A DNA stretch of 23,611 bases from Pleionea sp041589565 (GTDB taxonomy: Bacteria > Pseudomonadota > Gammaproteobacteria > Enterobacterales > Kangiellaceae): NCBI GenBank assembly GCA_041589565.1, contig JBFHVL010000021.1, forward strand, positions 1-23,611, in the 5' to 3' direction. The translations under genes were made by a program, and so were the position numbers. How positions within the stretch are numbered: the stretch's first letter is position 1; every line of letters starts with the position of its first letter. The notes beneath the pieces are model-generated. The model saw only the letters and a program-made list of their open reading frames with translations. It searched no databases and was not told where the DNA came from. Below, in pieces: positions 15,719-22,553 of this stretch.

Positions 15719-15901
15719 TTATTCCATCTCATCATTACTATAAAATTTCTTTTGTAGTTGCGACTCTAACAACTTTTTCTCCAGATGATTGTAGCGGAAT
15801 TCTTGCTGAGGAGAGCGTGCCTTCTGCTGCTGAATTGCTTTTAAAAACTCTTCCATAGAACTTTCTTCAACTTTGTAGCCTGATTGATTGTGTGAAAACA
15901 T
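15719..15901 (-). CDS. Orphan 60-aa hypothetical protein
   Basis: I do not recognise this gene. The 60-aa product is hydrophilic and predicted largely helical, with residues 15-55 rich in Gln, Glu, Lys and Leu (SMEEFLKAIQQQ, HLEKKLLESQLQKK), which could form a short coiled coil. It has no signal peptide, membrane segment or Cys. Support for it being real comes from its signals: TAAGGA (AAGGA at 15910-15914) about 8-9 nt before the ATG, a TATAAT -10 about 40 bp upstream on the same strand, and a strong terminator about 30 bp after its stop that also serves purA. It is divergent from the GGDEF-EAL gene. It may be a small regulatory or adaptor protein; that is speculation. Confidence 0.7.
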   Translation of the reverse strand: MFSHNQSGYKVEESSMEEFLKAIQQQKARSPQQEFRYNHLEKKLLESQLQKKFYSNDEME

Positions 15902-15940
15902 GGTTAGTATCCTTAAGCAATTTAATTCCCTGATAGTGCA

Positions 15941-15946
15941 ATTATA
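15941..15946 (-). promoter_or_regulatory. -10 element of the 60-aa gene
   Basis: On the minus strand this reads TATAAT, about 40 bp upstream of the start codon of the 60-aa gene. The matching -35 is weak (TTATTT or GTTATT at 16-17 bp spacing). Confidence 0.45.
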
Positions 15947-16065
15947 CTTCGTCGCAATTTAAAAATAACTTGGCGAAGGAAGTTGATCTTGTGCGATATT
16001 TGCCTATTTTTTCATCAGAGAAATACCAATTTCTTCTTGTTACCTGAATTGTTTGAGAATTCTTC

Positions 16066-16071
16066 TATACT
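16066..16071 (+). promoter_or_regulatory. -10 element of the GGDEF-EAL gene
   Basis: TATACT lies 31 bp before the TTG start, giving a short leader that contains the GAGG ribosome-binding site (16093-16096). The -35 is not clear. Together with the minus-strand -10 at 15941-15946 it defines a divergent promoter region; I saw nothing else convincing in the remaining bases of this 201-bp gap. Confidence 0.38.
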
Positions 16072-16102
16072 TAGGCGATAAAACAATCGATCGAGGTGTC
16101 GC

Positions 16103-18217
16103 TTGAACTCATCTCAAATGGCAGATATTTCGTTTTCAGATGTTCGTTGTTTTGAAAACCTGTCGTCAGGAATTTTTATTGTTGATACGGACGGTGAAAT
16201 CCTTTTTATCAACCGAGAAGCCGAGCGCCTGTTGGGTGTTGAGCGGCAGAAGTATATTGGTACTCGTTTACCCAGTTTGATCAGTGAACTGACCGATGAC
16301 AAGGGGGTACCAATTTCGAATTGGCAACAGGAGTTGGATAAGGTTAGCGCTACCCGCGAAACCCAGAATTATCCGGTAATGGGTTTAAGAACTCCGGAAC
16401 AGTTGCAGCTAAGTTGGATTAAATTGAGTGTCAGTTGTTATGAAACTTCTGCAAGTCAGCTCACTTATGTGGTGTTTTCTTTAACCGATGTTTCTGAACT
16501 AAAGCAACAGGCTCACCAGGCGACTTTGCATGCCGAGGTGTTTGAAGCATCGGGCGAGGCCATTGTGATCACAGACGATTCACTCCGGGTACTCGATGTA
16601 AATGACTCTTTTTGTTACCTTACCGGTGAAGACCGAAATAAGGTCATTGATCGAAAAGCGAATCTTGTTGATATGATTCGTGAAGATCCCAAAATTTTTT
16701 ATGACTACCAACAGCAGCTGGAGCAAAATAACTCCTGGCAGGGTGAAATTTGGTATCACAGTAAAAGCGGTAAAATTCCTGTACTACTTTCCGTTTCTAA
16801 AATCGTTCACGACAAGTCGACGCGAAGCTACCATTTAGTATTTATCTTCACCGATATTACTGAGTTGAAGTTAGCTCGCGAACGATTGGACTTTCTTGCT
16901 TATCACGATCAACTGACGCGATTGCCGAATCGCAGCATGTGCCAGCTTAGATTTCAGCACAGTATTGATCGAGTGAGTCGTAATGGAAAAAGTGTTGCCT
17001 TATTGTTTCTAGATTTGGACGACTTTAAAACGATAAACGATTCATTAGGTCACAGTCGAGGTGATTTATTGCTAAAACAGTTGGCTGATCGTTTAAAGGA
17101 AACCGTTCGAAAAAATGATACCGTAGCTCGACTTGGTGGTGATGAGTTTTTGTTGATCCTTGAAGACATTGATGACCATAAGCAAATTGAAAAAATTGCC
17201 AAGAAAATATTGGAGGTTCTGGAACAACCTTATGAACTGGGTAAATGTCAGCGCTATATCACCGGCAGTTTAGGAATCGCTATTTATCCGATACATGGAC
17301 GTACATTCGACGAGTTACTTAAAAATGCCGATGCCGCTTTGCATTCTTCAAAAAGTACCGATCGAAATAATTTTCGGCTTTATCAGGCGGAGCTGTCTGA
17401 ACAGCTCAGTCGTCGCGCACAGCTTGAACATGATTTGCGTAACGCATTAATAAAGCATTCTTTTGAACTCTTTTTTCAACCACAGATGAATTTAAAAACC
17501 GGAAGCATTAGTGGTGCTGAAGCCTTGTTGCGCTGGAATCATCCCAACGGTGAGCTGGTTTCGCCAGCAGAGTTTATACCTATAATTGAACACACTGGTC
17601 TCATTGTTCCTATTGGGCGTTGGGTGGTGCGAGATGCTTTACTAAAATTGAAGACTTGGCGCGAACAAGGTATTCATTTACCGCGTGTGGCGGTTAATGT
17701 ATCTGCCATCCAGCTCCACAAAGATCAACTGATCGATTATCTTCGCGAATTACTTGATGAGCTGGAGATGACACCCAGTGACTTGGAAATAGAGATCACC
17801 GAGTCTGTTTTTGTAGATAACCAAGTGATCCCGAAAGTTTTGCAGAAATTGCATGAGCAAGGTTACTATTTAGCGCTGGATGACTTCGGTACCGGTTACT
17901 CGTCGCTAAGTTACTTAACTCGGCTTCCTTTTAATAAAATAAAACTGGATCGTTCCTTTGTTGCGAAAATTGAAACCGATGCCGATTCTCGGGCGATGGC
18001 TAAATCATTGGTTGCACTGGCTAAAACTTTGGGTTTTGAAGTAACGGCAGAAGGGGTTGAGAATATAGCGCAACTCTACTTTTTATTGGAACAGGGATGT
18101 GATCAGGTGCAAGGCTATTACATAGGTAAGCCAGTACCAACCGATTTATTCGTAAAAGATGTGAAAACCTTTGAGCACAGAGATTTGTTGCAGAAAATTA
18201 AAGGTAAAGCGATTTAG
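16103..18217 (+). CDS. PAS-PAS-GGDEF-EAL cyclic-di-GMP turnover protein
   Basis: This 704-aa soluble protein carries both c-di-GMP synthesis and hydrolysis domains. Two PAS sensor domains lie at about 12-130 and 142-260. The GGDEF domain follows, with an intact GGDEF at 345-349 and the inhibitory I-site RKND exactly five residues before it. The EAL domain (about 438-690) has EAL at 473-475, VNVSAIQLH, EIEITES, DDFGTGYSS, IKLDRSF, TAEGVE and VQGYYIGKP, so all usual metal and catalytic residues seem present. There is no membrane segment, so PAS ligands (heme, flavin or small molecules) would act in the cytoplasm. The start is a TTG 6 nt after GAGG; an ATG at 16118 is an alternative but lies too far from that site. 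Confidence 0.93.
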   Translation: MNSSQMADISFSDVRCFENLSSGIFIVDTDGEILFINREAERLLGVERQKYIGTRLPSLISELTDDKGVPISNWQQELDKVSATRETQNYPVMGLRTPEQLQLSWIKLSVSCYETSASQLTYVVFSLTDVSELKQQAHQATLHAEVFEASGEAIVITDDSLRVLDVNDSFCYLTGEDRNKVIDRKANLVDMIREDPKIFYDYQQQLEQNNSWQGEIWYHSKSGKIPVLLSVSKIVHDKSTRSYHLVFIFTDITELKLARERLDFLAYHDQLTRLPNRSMCQLRFQHSIDRVSRNGKSVALLFLDLDDFKTINDSLGHSRGDLLLKQLADRLKETVRKNDTVARLGGDEFLLILEDIDDHKQIEKIAKKILEVLEQPYELGKCQRYITGSLGIAIYPIHGRTFDELLKNADAALHSSKSTDRNNFRLYQAELSEQLSRRAQLEHDLRNALIKHSFELFFQPQMNLKTGSISGAEALLRWNHPNGELVSPAEFIPIIEHTGLIVPIGRWVVRDALLKLKTWREQGIHLPRVAVNVSAIQLHKDQLIDYLRELLDELEMTPSDLEIEITESVFVDNQVIPKVLQKLHEQGYYLALDDFGTGYSSLSYLTRLPFNKIKLDRSFVAKIETDADSRAMAKSLVALAKTLGFEVTAEGVENIAQLYFLLEQGCDQVQGYYIGKPVPTDLFVKDVKTFEHRDLLQKIKGKAI

Positions 18218-18237
18218 TCGATTGAGTTTGGATAGTG

Positions 18238-18273
18238 AAAGAGCAAAAGCCCGAGGGGTTGATGCTCTTTTTT
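18238..18273. terminator. Bidirectional rho-independent terminator
   Basis: AAAGAGCA (18238-18245) pairs with TGCTCTTT (18263-18270) around a GC-rich loop, with T residues continuing to 18273. It lies 20 bp after the GGDEF-EAL stop and directly after the thioesterase stop on the other strand, so it serves both. Confidence 0.75.
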
Positions 18274-18274
18274 A

Positions 18275-18727
18275 TTATTGACTATTTAATGATGGTTCGG
18301 CCGAGAAAATTGCACTGCGAATGGTTTCACTTAACTCAGTTTTACGCTGTGTTTTGTAGTCCACCATTACAATACGCGCTTTGCCTATGGTCGTTACTGC
18401 TTGTTGTTGCTTACTGTAAATCGCATACTCCTGAATAAAATCTTGCGTGCCCATTTCGATCGTTCTTGCTCCCACCTTTAAAGTATCGGGATAGGTTACA
18501 GGGCGTTTATAGCGACATTCGGTCGAGGCGAGAATGGGACCAACTTGCTTGGATTTCATTTCTTCCATAACTCGAGTTTGCGCCATATAGGCAATACGCG
18601 CGCTTTCGAAGTAGCGAAAATACATTACATTATTAACATGCTGAAACGCATCCATATCTCCCCAGTGAATGGGAATGTCGATAATGACCGGGTAGGTTGA
18701 TTCGAATTCTTTGAGTACTTCGCTCAT
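18275..18727 (-). CDS. Hotdog-fold acyl-CoA thioesterase (4HBT/YbgC type)
   Basis: The 150-aa product is a thioesterase of the 4-hydroxybenzoyl-CoA thioesterase type. The diagnostic segment is HWGDMDAFQHVNN (21-33) followed by YFRYFESAR; the second Asp (residue 26) aligns with the catalytic Asp of YbgC/4HBT enzymes. The rest has the beta pattern of one hotdog fold with CRYKRPVTYPDTL in the middle. Such proteins hydrolyse acyl-CoA or acyl-ACP thioesters, and the true substrate cannot be told from sequence. Its ATG overlaps the stop of the EamA gene (ATGA), so the two are translationally coupled. Confidence 0.88.
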   Translation of the reverse strand: MSEVLKEFESTYPVIIDIPIHWGDMDAFQHVNNVMYFRYFESARIAYMAQTRVMEEMKSKQVGPILASTECRYKRPVTYPDTLKVGARTIEMGTQDFIQEYAIYSKQQQAVTTIGKARIVMVDYKTQRKTELSETIRSAIFSAEPSLNSQ

Positions 18728-19650
18728 GTGTTAAACCTGCGCTTGAAGTGTTGATAAATATTACTAATGGAATATTGAAGCTGAGATAAAATAATTCCCA
18801 AAAAGAAAATAATAATACCTAGCACATTGTGCCATGCCAACTGTTCGTTGGCGATGGGCATCGCCAGAACCGCAACAAAGATTAATCCGCAAGAGGCCAG
18901 AACACTGGCTTCGTAGGATTTCAGTACTTGAAGTACTTTGTTAAAAACAATTAATGTCAGGGCTAATGCGAAAACACCATTGGCAACAATAATCAGTAGG
19001 TCGTTTAAAGCGAAGTTAAGTTTGTCAGCATCTTGCCAAAGGCCAATGGCAACCAGCGGGAGTCCACCAATCCAAATCGCGAGTGTGGACAACATCACCA
19101 CCGACATGCTCTGGCGGTGATACACCATAAATCGTCGAATTAAATTGTTGGTGAGTGCTAAGAAAAACACGCCAATGGCAACCAGTACAATTCCGGTAAT
19201 TTCGGTTGGAGAAGGGATATGCTCGAAAAAGACTGTAATTCCAGATAAGGCAATAACAGCGCCCAGAAACTGGATGAGAAAGGGGCGTTCCTTTAGCATC
19301 ACCATGCTGAGCAGCATGGTGACCAGACCAACGAAGTTCACCAGAAAAGCGTGAGTGGTAACGGGAAGATACTCCAGTCCGGCCAAAAATAGATAACGTA
19401 CGGCAGTGAAGTTGGCAAATCCAATGGCTGCAGCATAGGCCCACTGCTGCCAATTTAAATTTCCAGGCCAGACTTCGCGACGCCAGATAAAGGTATAAAT
19501 TGACAGGAATACCATGCACACTGCCAGTTGCATCCAGTTGAAGGTGAATGGTGAAACCCTCTGCAAAGAGAGTTTTGCCAGCACCGTGACCAGTGCTGCC
19601 AGAAAAATGGTAGCGACCAACTGGATAGTGGCTTTGCTTCGCTCAGTCAT
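18724..19650 (-). CDS. EamA/DMT family inner-membrane transporter
   Basis: The 308-aa product has about ten hydrophobic segments in two five-helix repeats, the layout of EamA (drug/metabolite transporter) proteins. The first repeat ends with the usual LPVTTHAFLVNFVGLVTMLL and LKERP segments; the second has SYEASVLASCG and a helix near the C-terminus with LGIIIFFLGIILS. A basic cytoplasmic tail (HFKRRFNT) follows. Substrate is unknown; the family exports amino acids, nucleotides or other small metabolites. The ribosome-binding site is poor. It lies 72 bp after darP and overlaps the thioesterase gene by 4 bp. Confidence 0.88.
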   Translation of the reverse strand: MTERSKATIQLVATIFLAALVTVLAKLSLQRVSPFTFNWMQLAVCMVFLSIYTFIWRREVWPGNLNWQQWAYAAAIGFANFTAVRYLFLAGLEYLPVTTHAFLVNFVGLVTMLLSMVMLKERPFLIQFLGAVIALSGITVFFEHIPSPTEITGIVLVAIGVFFLALTNNLIRRFMVYHRQSMSVVMLSTLAIWIGGLPLVAIGLWQDADKLNFALNDLLIIVANGVFALALTLIVFNKVLQVLKSYEASVLASCGLIFVAVLAMPIANEQLAWHNVLGIIIFFLGIILSQLQYSISNIYQHFKRRFNT

Positions 19651-19659
19651 TGTTGGCGC

Positions 19660-19675
19660 TTTTGCTTAAGCAAAA
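19660..19675. repeat. 16-bp perfect palindrome just upstream of the EamA gene
   Basis: TTTTGCTTAAGCAAAA is a perfect palindrome ending 9 nt before the EamA start. On the minus strand the T-run comes before the stem, so it does not look like a terminator for darP. A hairpin here could affect ribosome access, or the DNA could be an operator. Confidence 0.4.
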
Positions 19676-19722
19676 AATGTCAGTTGAATTTGGAGTTAGA
19701 AAGTGAATTAACATGAATAAGA

Positions 19723-20235
19723 TTATTGAAACTGTGCAATAAATTCGACCAATTTATCTTTCTGTTTATTAGACTTTTTGGCATTACGAATTAATTGTCG
19801 CAGCTGTTGCCGGTTGCAGTTCGGATTTTCGGCGATAAACTGCTCCGGATCTTCATCTTGATCGATCAATCGTTGATACCATTGTTCGGCAAACTGTTTC
19901 GACTTATCTGGCTCTGGTTCAACTAATGGAAGACCACGTTGAAACCGCTCAAGCGCCTGTTCAATTGGTTCGATATCTATTTCTCTGAGTAATTTACCAA
20001 TGCGCTTAAAGTGGCGCTTGCGAGCCTCATTTCCTTTAATACGTCCTAGTTCCTCATAGGCTTCGATAATATCTTCATTTAAAGGAAGCTTTTTCAGGTT
20101 GGCCAATTTTAGTTCTGCCAGATCCATTCCAAAGCGAGTGATGTCTTTGAGCTCATTCTTAATTTGTGTTTTGCTTTTAAGCGACTCGTCATCATCCAGA
20201 TGATCGATTGGATCCTGCTCATTGGGCTGCATCAT
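19723..20235 (-). CDS. darP: Dual-action ribosomal maturation protein DarP (YjgA, DUF615)
   Basis: DarP associates with late 50S assembly intermediates and helps rRNA helices and the peptidyl-transferase centre mature. The 170-aa product is all-helical and charged, with an acidic N-terminus (DDDESLKSKTQIKNE), LPLNEDIIEAYEELGRIKGN, EARKRHFKRIGKLLRE and IEPIEQAL, closely matching the E. coli YjgA pattern (IKMEGRRRQLQLIGKMLR). AGGA lies about 8 nt before the first of two adjacent ATGs. It starts 9 bp after the stop of the TonB-dependent receptor gene, so the two are probably on one transcript. In E. coli this gene is instead directly divergent from pmbA. Confidence 0.94.
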   Translation of the reverse strand: MMQPNEQDPIDHLDDDESLKSKTQIKNELKDITRFGMDLAELKLANLKKLPLNEDIIEAYEELGRIKGNEARKRHFKRIGKLLREIDIEPIEQALERFQRGLPLVEPEPDKSKQFAEQWYQRLIDQDEDPEQFIAENPNCNRQQLRQLIRNAKKSNKQKDKLVEFIAQFQ

Positions 20236-20244
20236 GCTGATGTC

Positions 20245-22374
20245 CTACCATCGAAGGGCTACAGAAAGGTAAATTTTATCAGGATTGCGGTAGTTATTGC
20301 GAACATCCAGCAAAAAGTTTTCATCAAAACGATGTTGGTAGGTCAGTCGAGTGTCCAGAGTTTGCTCACCCAATTGGACGTTATAGCCGATGGAGGCATC
20401 CAGCCGTTTAAAATCTACAGAATACCAGTCGTGATAATAGTAATAACTGGATGAGAGTTTTATGCCGTTATCAAAGGCAAAAAAACCGTTTAAAGTAAAT
20501 GTATTTTGGGCGCCGGTTTTCACATAAAAAGAGTCACTGTCGTCGGAAAAATCGATATGAGAAGCCGTTGACCAAAGCTTTATTTTCGAGCTGGCCAGCC
20601 AATGAACCTGAGCTTCGACACCCGTAAGTTCAGCGTTCCCCTTGTTGGTGATATCAAATGAGCTAATTGAGGTACGTCCTTCGAGTAAATTTGTTAATTG
20701 GTCGTGAAAAAGTTTTATGTCAAATTCGAGCGCCTGATCATCGCTGCGATAATACCACCCCAGTTCATAGGATTTGATTTGCTCGTAATCGAGTCCTCCA
20801 CTGCTCGAGGTATGCTGGTAATAAGTCGCAAAACTATCAGTACCATTGACCGGTTGATCAAGGTTACGCAGTGTGTAACTGCGAGTGGCTTTTTCTTCAA
20901 ACAAATCAGGGCTGCGATTGGCTCGCGAGTAAATCAGTCGAATACTTTGGTTGGAGGACGATAGCCAGTTAACGGCTAAACGGGGCGTGGTTTCATTACC
21001 TATAATGCTATCGCGTTCGTGCATCAGGCCGAGGTTAAAACGCCAGTCTTCGAGTGAATATTCGGCATTACCAAATAACCGCCAAATGCTTTTTGATGCA
21101 TTACCATTAAAATAACTTTCGGAACTGACACTGTCTTCTCGATAACTGATCCCGCTTACCAGTCGGGTGCGCTCGTTGAGCTGTGAGGTGAGTTGAAATT
21201 CAATATCGTTACGGTGCTCAGTTAAATTTTGATTGGCATCTCCGCAAGTGGTCACCGCACCATTATTCATCAGTCGCTGTTGAACCAGCAGGGCTTGAGC
21301 AAGTACTTGTGGATCGTTAGTGCTCGGCAATGGTCCTCCGCCGACAAAAAATGCCAGTAACTGCTCGGTAAATAGAGGATCGAGAGCGAATAGATCATAT
21401 AACTCTTCCGATAGTAACAGTGCTGGCAGGCAGGCGCGCCAAACCTCGTTGATGCGAGTGTCGGTACTGAACGCCTGTAATTTAATATCGGTATTGGAGG
21501 AGAGACTTTGTTGCCAGTTAAACTGCAAGAACTGATTATCGGTATCAACCATATGATAAGGAGTCATTTCGCTTGCATCGATATCGTCTATTTGTTTGTC
21601 GCTGTCGCTGATCCCAAATTGTAAGCGGATAAAGTCGGTTGTATTTTGATGCCAGATCAAATCACTCGATAAAAATATTGTATCGTGGGCGTCAAAGCGC
21701 GGACTTCCATCGTCATTAACTTCAAATCCGTCATCACTATGTTTTGCTATAGTCACTTCGTAAGCAACGTCGCCTATTTGTTGCGCATACCGGACTTGTC
21801 CGTCGGAAATGCCATGATTGCCTGTTATAGCCTGTAACTTACCGCCTTCAAGGTCTTCGGGATGAAGGGTAATAATATTGATCACCGCCAAATAACTGTT
21901 TGCCCCATACATGGCGGTGTTGGGGCCTCGGATCACTTCAATTCTAGATACTTTATCTATCGCCAGAGGTAGATCGTTCCAAAGAATACGAGCTAACGCG
22001 GGTTGATAGATTGAACGGCCATCAACTAAAACTTGCAGGTGTCGGCTGTTTTCCGCTGCCAGCGTGTGATAGCCAACTTCGGGTGAATGGCCTCGTTCAT
22101 AGCCGACATACATTCCAGGCACCATTCGCAATGCTTCTGCTAGAGTACGGACACCTAGTTCTTTGAGGGTTTCTCGCTCAATTACGGTTACCGAAGCTGG
22201 CGACTCGCTTCGTGGCTGTTTCAGTCGTGTAGCGCTTAACACCACCGGAAGCTCTTCGCTGAACAGATCATCCAGAGTTTCATTTTGGTCGCTCAATGCA
22301 AAGGGAGACCATCCTGATACAGTTATCAGACCTAACAGTAAGGAGTAGAATGAGCTATTAGTGGTTAATCGCAT
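20245..22374 (-). CDS. TonB-dependent outer-membrane receptor
   Basis: The 709-aa product is a TonB-dependent receptor that would import a scarce ligand using the proton-motive force. It has a signal peptide (about 1-28), a TonB-box-like region at about 38-50 (EELPVVLSATR), a plug domain (about 55-165) with PASVTVIERETL, LAEALRMVPGMYV, VLVDGRSIY and VIRGPNTAMYGAN, then a long barrel ending LSVALRW with a terminal aromatic. The mature protein has only two Cys, 315 and 377, bracketing a Leu-rich segment in the barrel half, probably an extracellular loop closed by a disulfide (inference). The ligand is unknown; the plug resembles marine receptors of undefined specificity rather than classical FepA or BtuB. 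No Shine-Dalgarno precedes the ATG. A Fur-box-like palindrome lies about 70-90 bp upstream. Confidence 0.93.
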   Translation of the reverse strand: MRLTTNSSFYSLLLGLITVSGWSPFALSDQNETLDDLFSEELPVVLSATRLKQPRSESPASVTVIERETLKELGVRTLAEALRMVPGMYVGYERGHSPEVGYHTLAAENSRHLQVLVDGRSIYQPALARILWNDLPLAIDKVSRIEVIRGPNTAMYGANSYLAVINIITLHPEDLEGGKLQAITGNHGISDGQVRYAQQIGDVAYEVTIAKHSDDGFEVNDDGSPRFDAHDTIFLSSDLIWHQNTTDFIRLQFGISDSDKQIDDIDASEMTPYHMVDTDNQFLQFNWQQSLSSNTDIKLQAFSTDTRINEVWRACLPALLLSEELYDLFALDPLFTEQLLAFFVGGGPLPSTNDPQVLAQALLVQQRLMNNGAVTTCGDANQNLTEHRNDIEFQLTSQLNERTRLVSGISYREDSVSSESYFNGNASKSIWRLFGNAEYSLEDWRFNLGLMHERDSIIGNETTPRLAVNWLSSSNQSIRLIYSRANRSPDLFEEKATRSYTLRNLDQPVNGTDSFATYYQHTSSSGGLDYEQIKSYELGWYYRSDDQALEFDIKLFHDQLTNLLEGRTSISSFDITNKGNAELTGVEAQVHWLASSKIKLWSTASHIDFSDDSDSFYVKTGAQNTFTLNGFFAFDNGIKLSSSYYYYHDWYSVDFKRLDASIGYNVQLGEQTLDTRLTYQHRFDENFLLDVRNNYRNPDKIYLSVALRW

Positions 22375-22442
22375 GAATTATTGTTATTCAAAAATATCTG
22401 TTATTAGGACAGCATACCAATTGAAAAATACCCTGCAACAGC

Positions 22443-22461
22443 GATAATGCGGCTCATTAAT
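22443..22461. promoter_or_regulatory. Fur-box-like palindrome in the receptor/pmbA divergent region
   Basis: GATAATGCGGCTCATTAAT matches 13 of the 19 positions of the Fur consensus GATAATGATAATCATTATC and has perfect TAATG/CATTA arms around 5 bases. The 179-bp gap between the TonB receptor and pmbA otherwise shows only weak promoter hexamers, such as TATGAT at 22475-22480 for pmbA. Iron control of the receptor is inference. Confidence 0.4.
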
Positions 22462-22553
22462 TGTCTGGGCATGCTATGATTCGAATTCTTTTATAGCTAC
22501 TCGTTAGTGTAGTAACAGTTGTTGAAAATTTCACACTTTTCAAAGGAAATTCC

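Noticed and set aside
15676..15858. Plus-strand open frame after purA
   Set aside because: It begins inside the purA terminator and is antisense to the 60-aa gene, which has much better signals.
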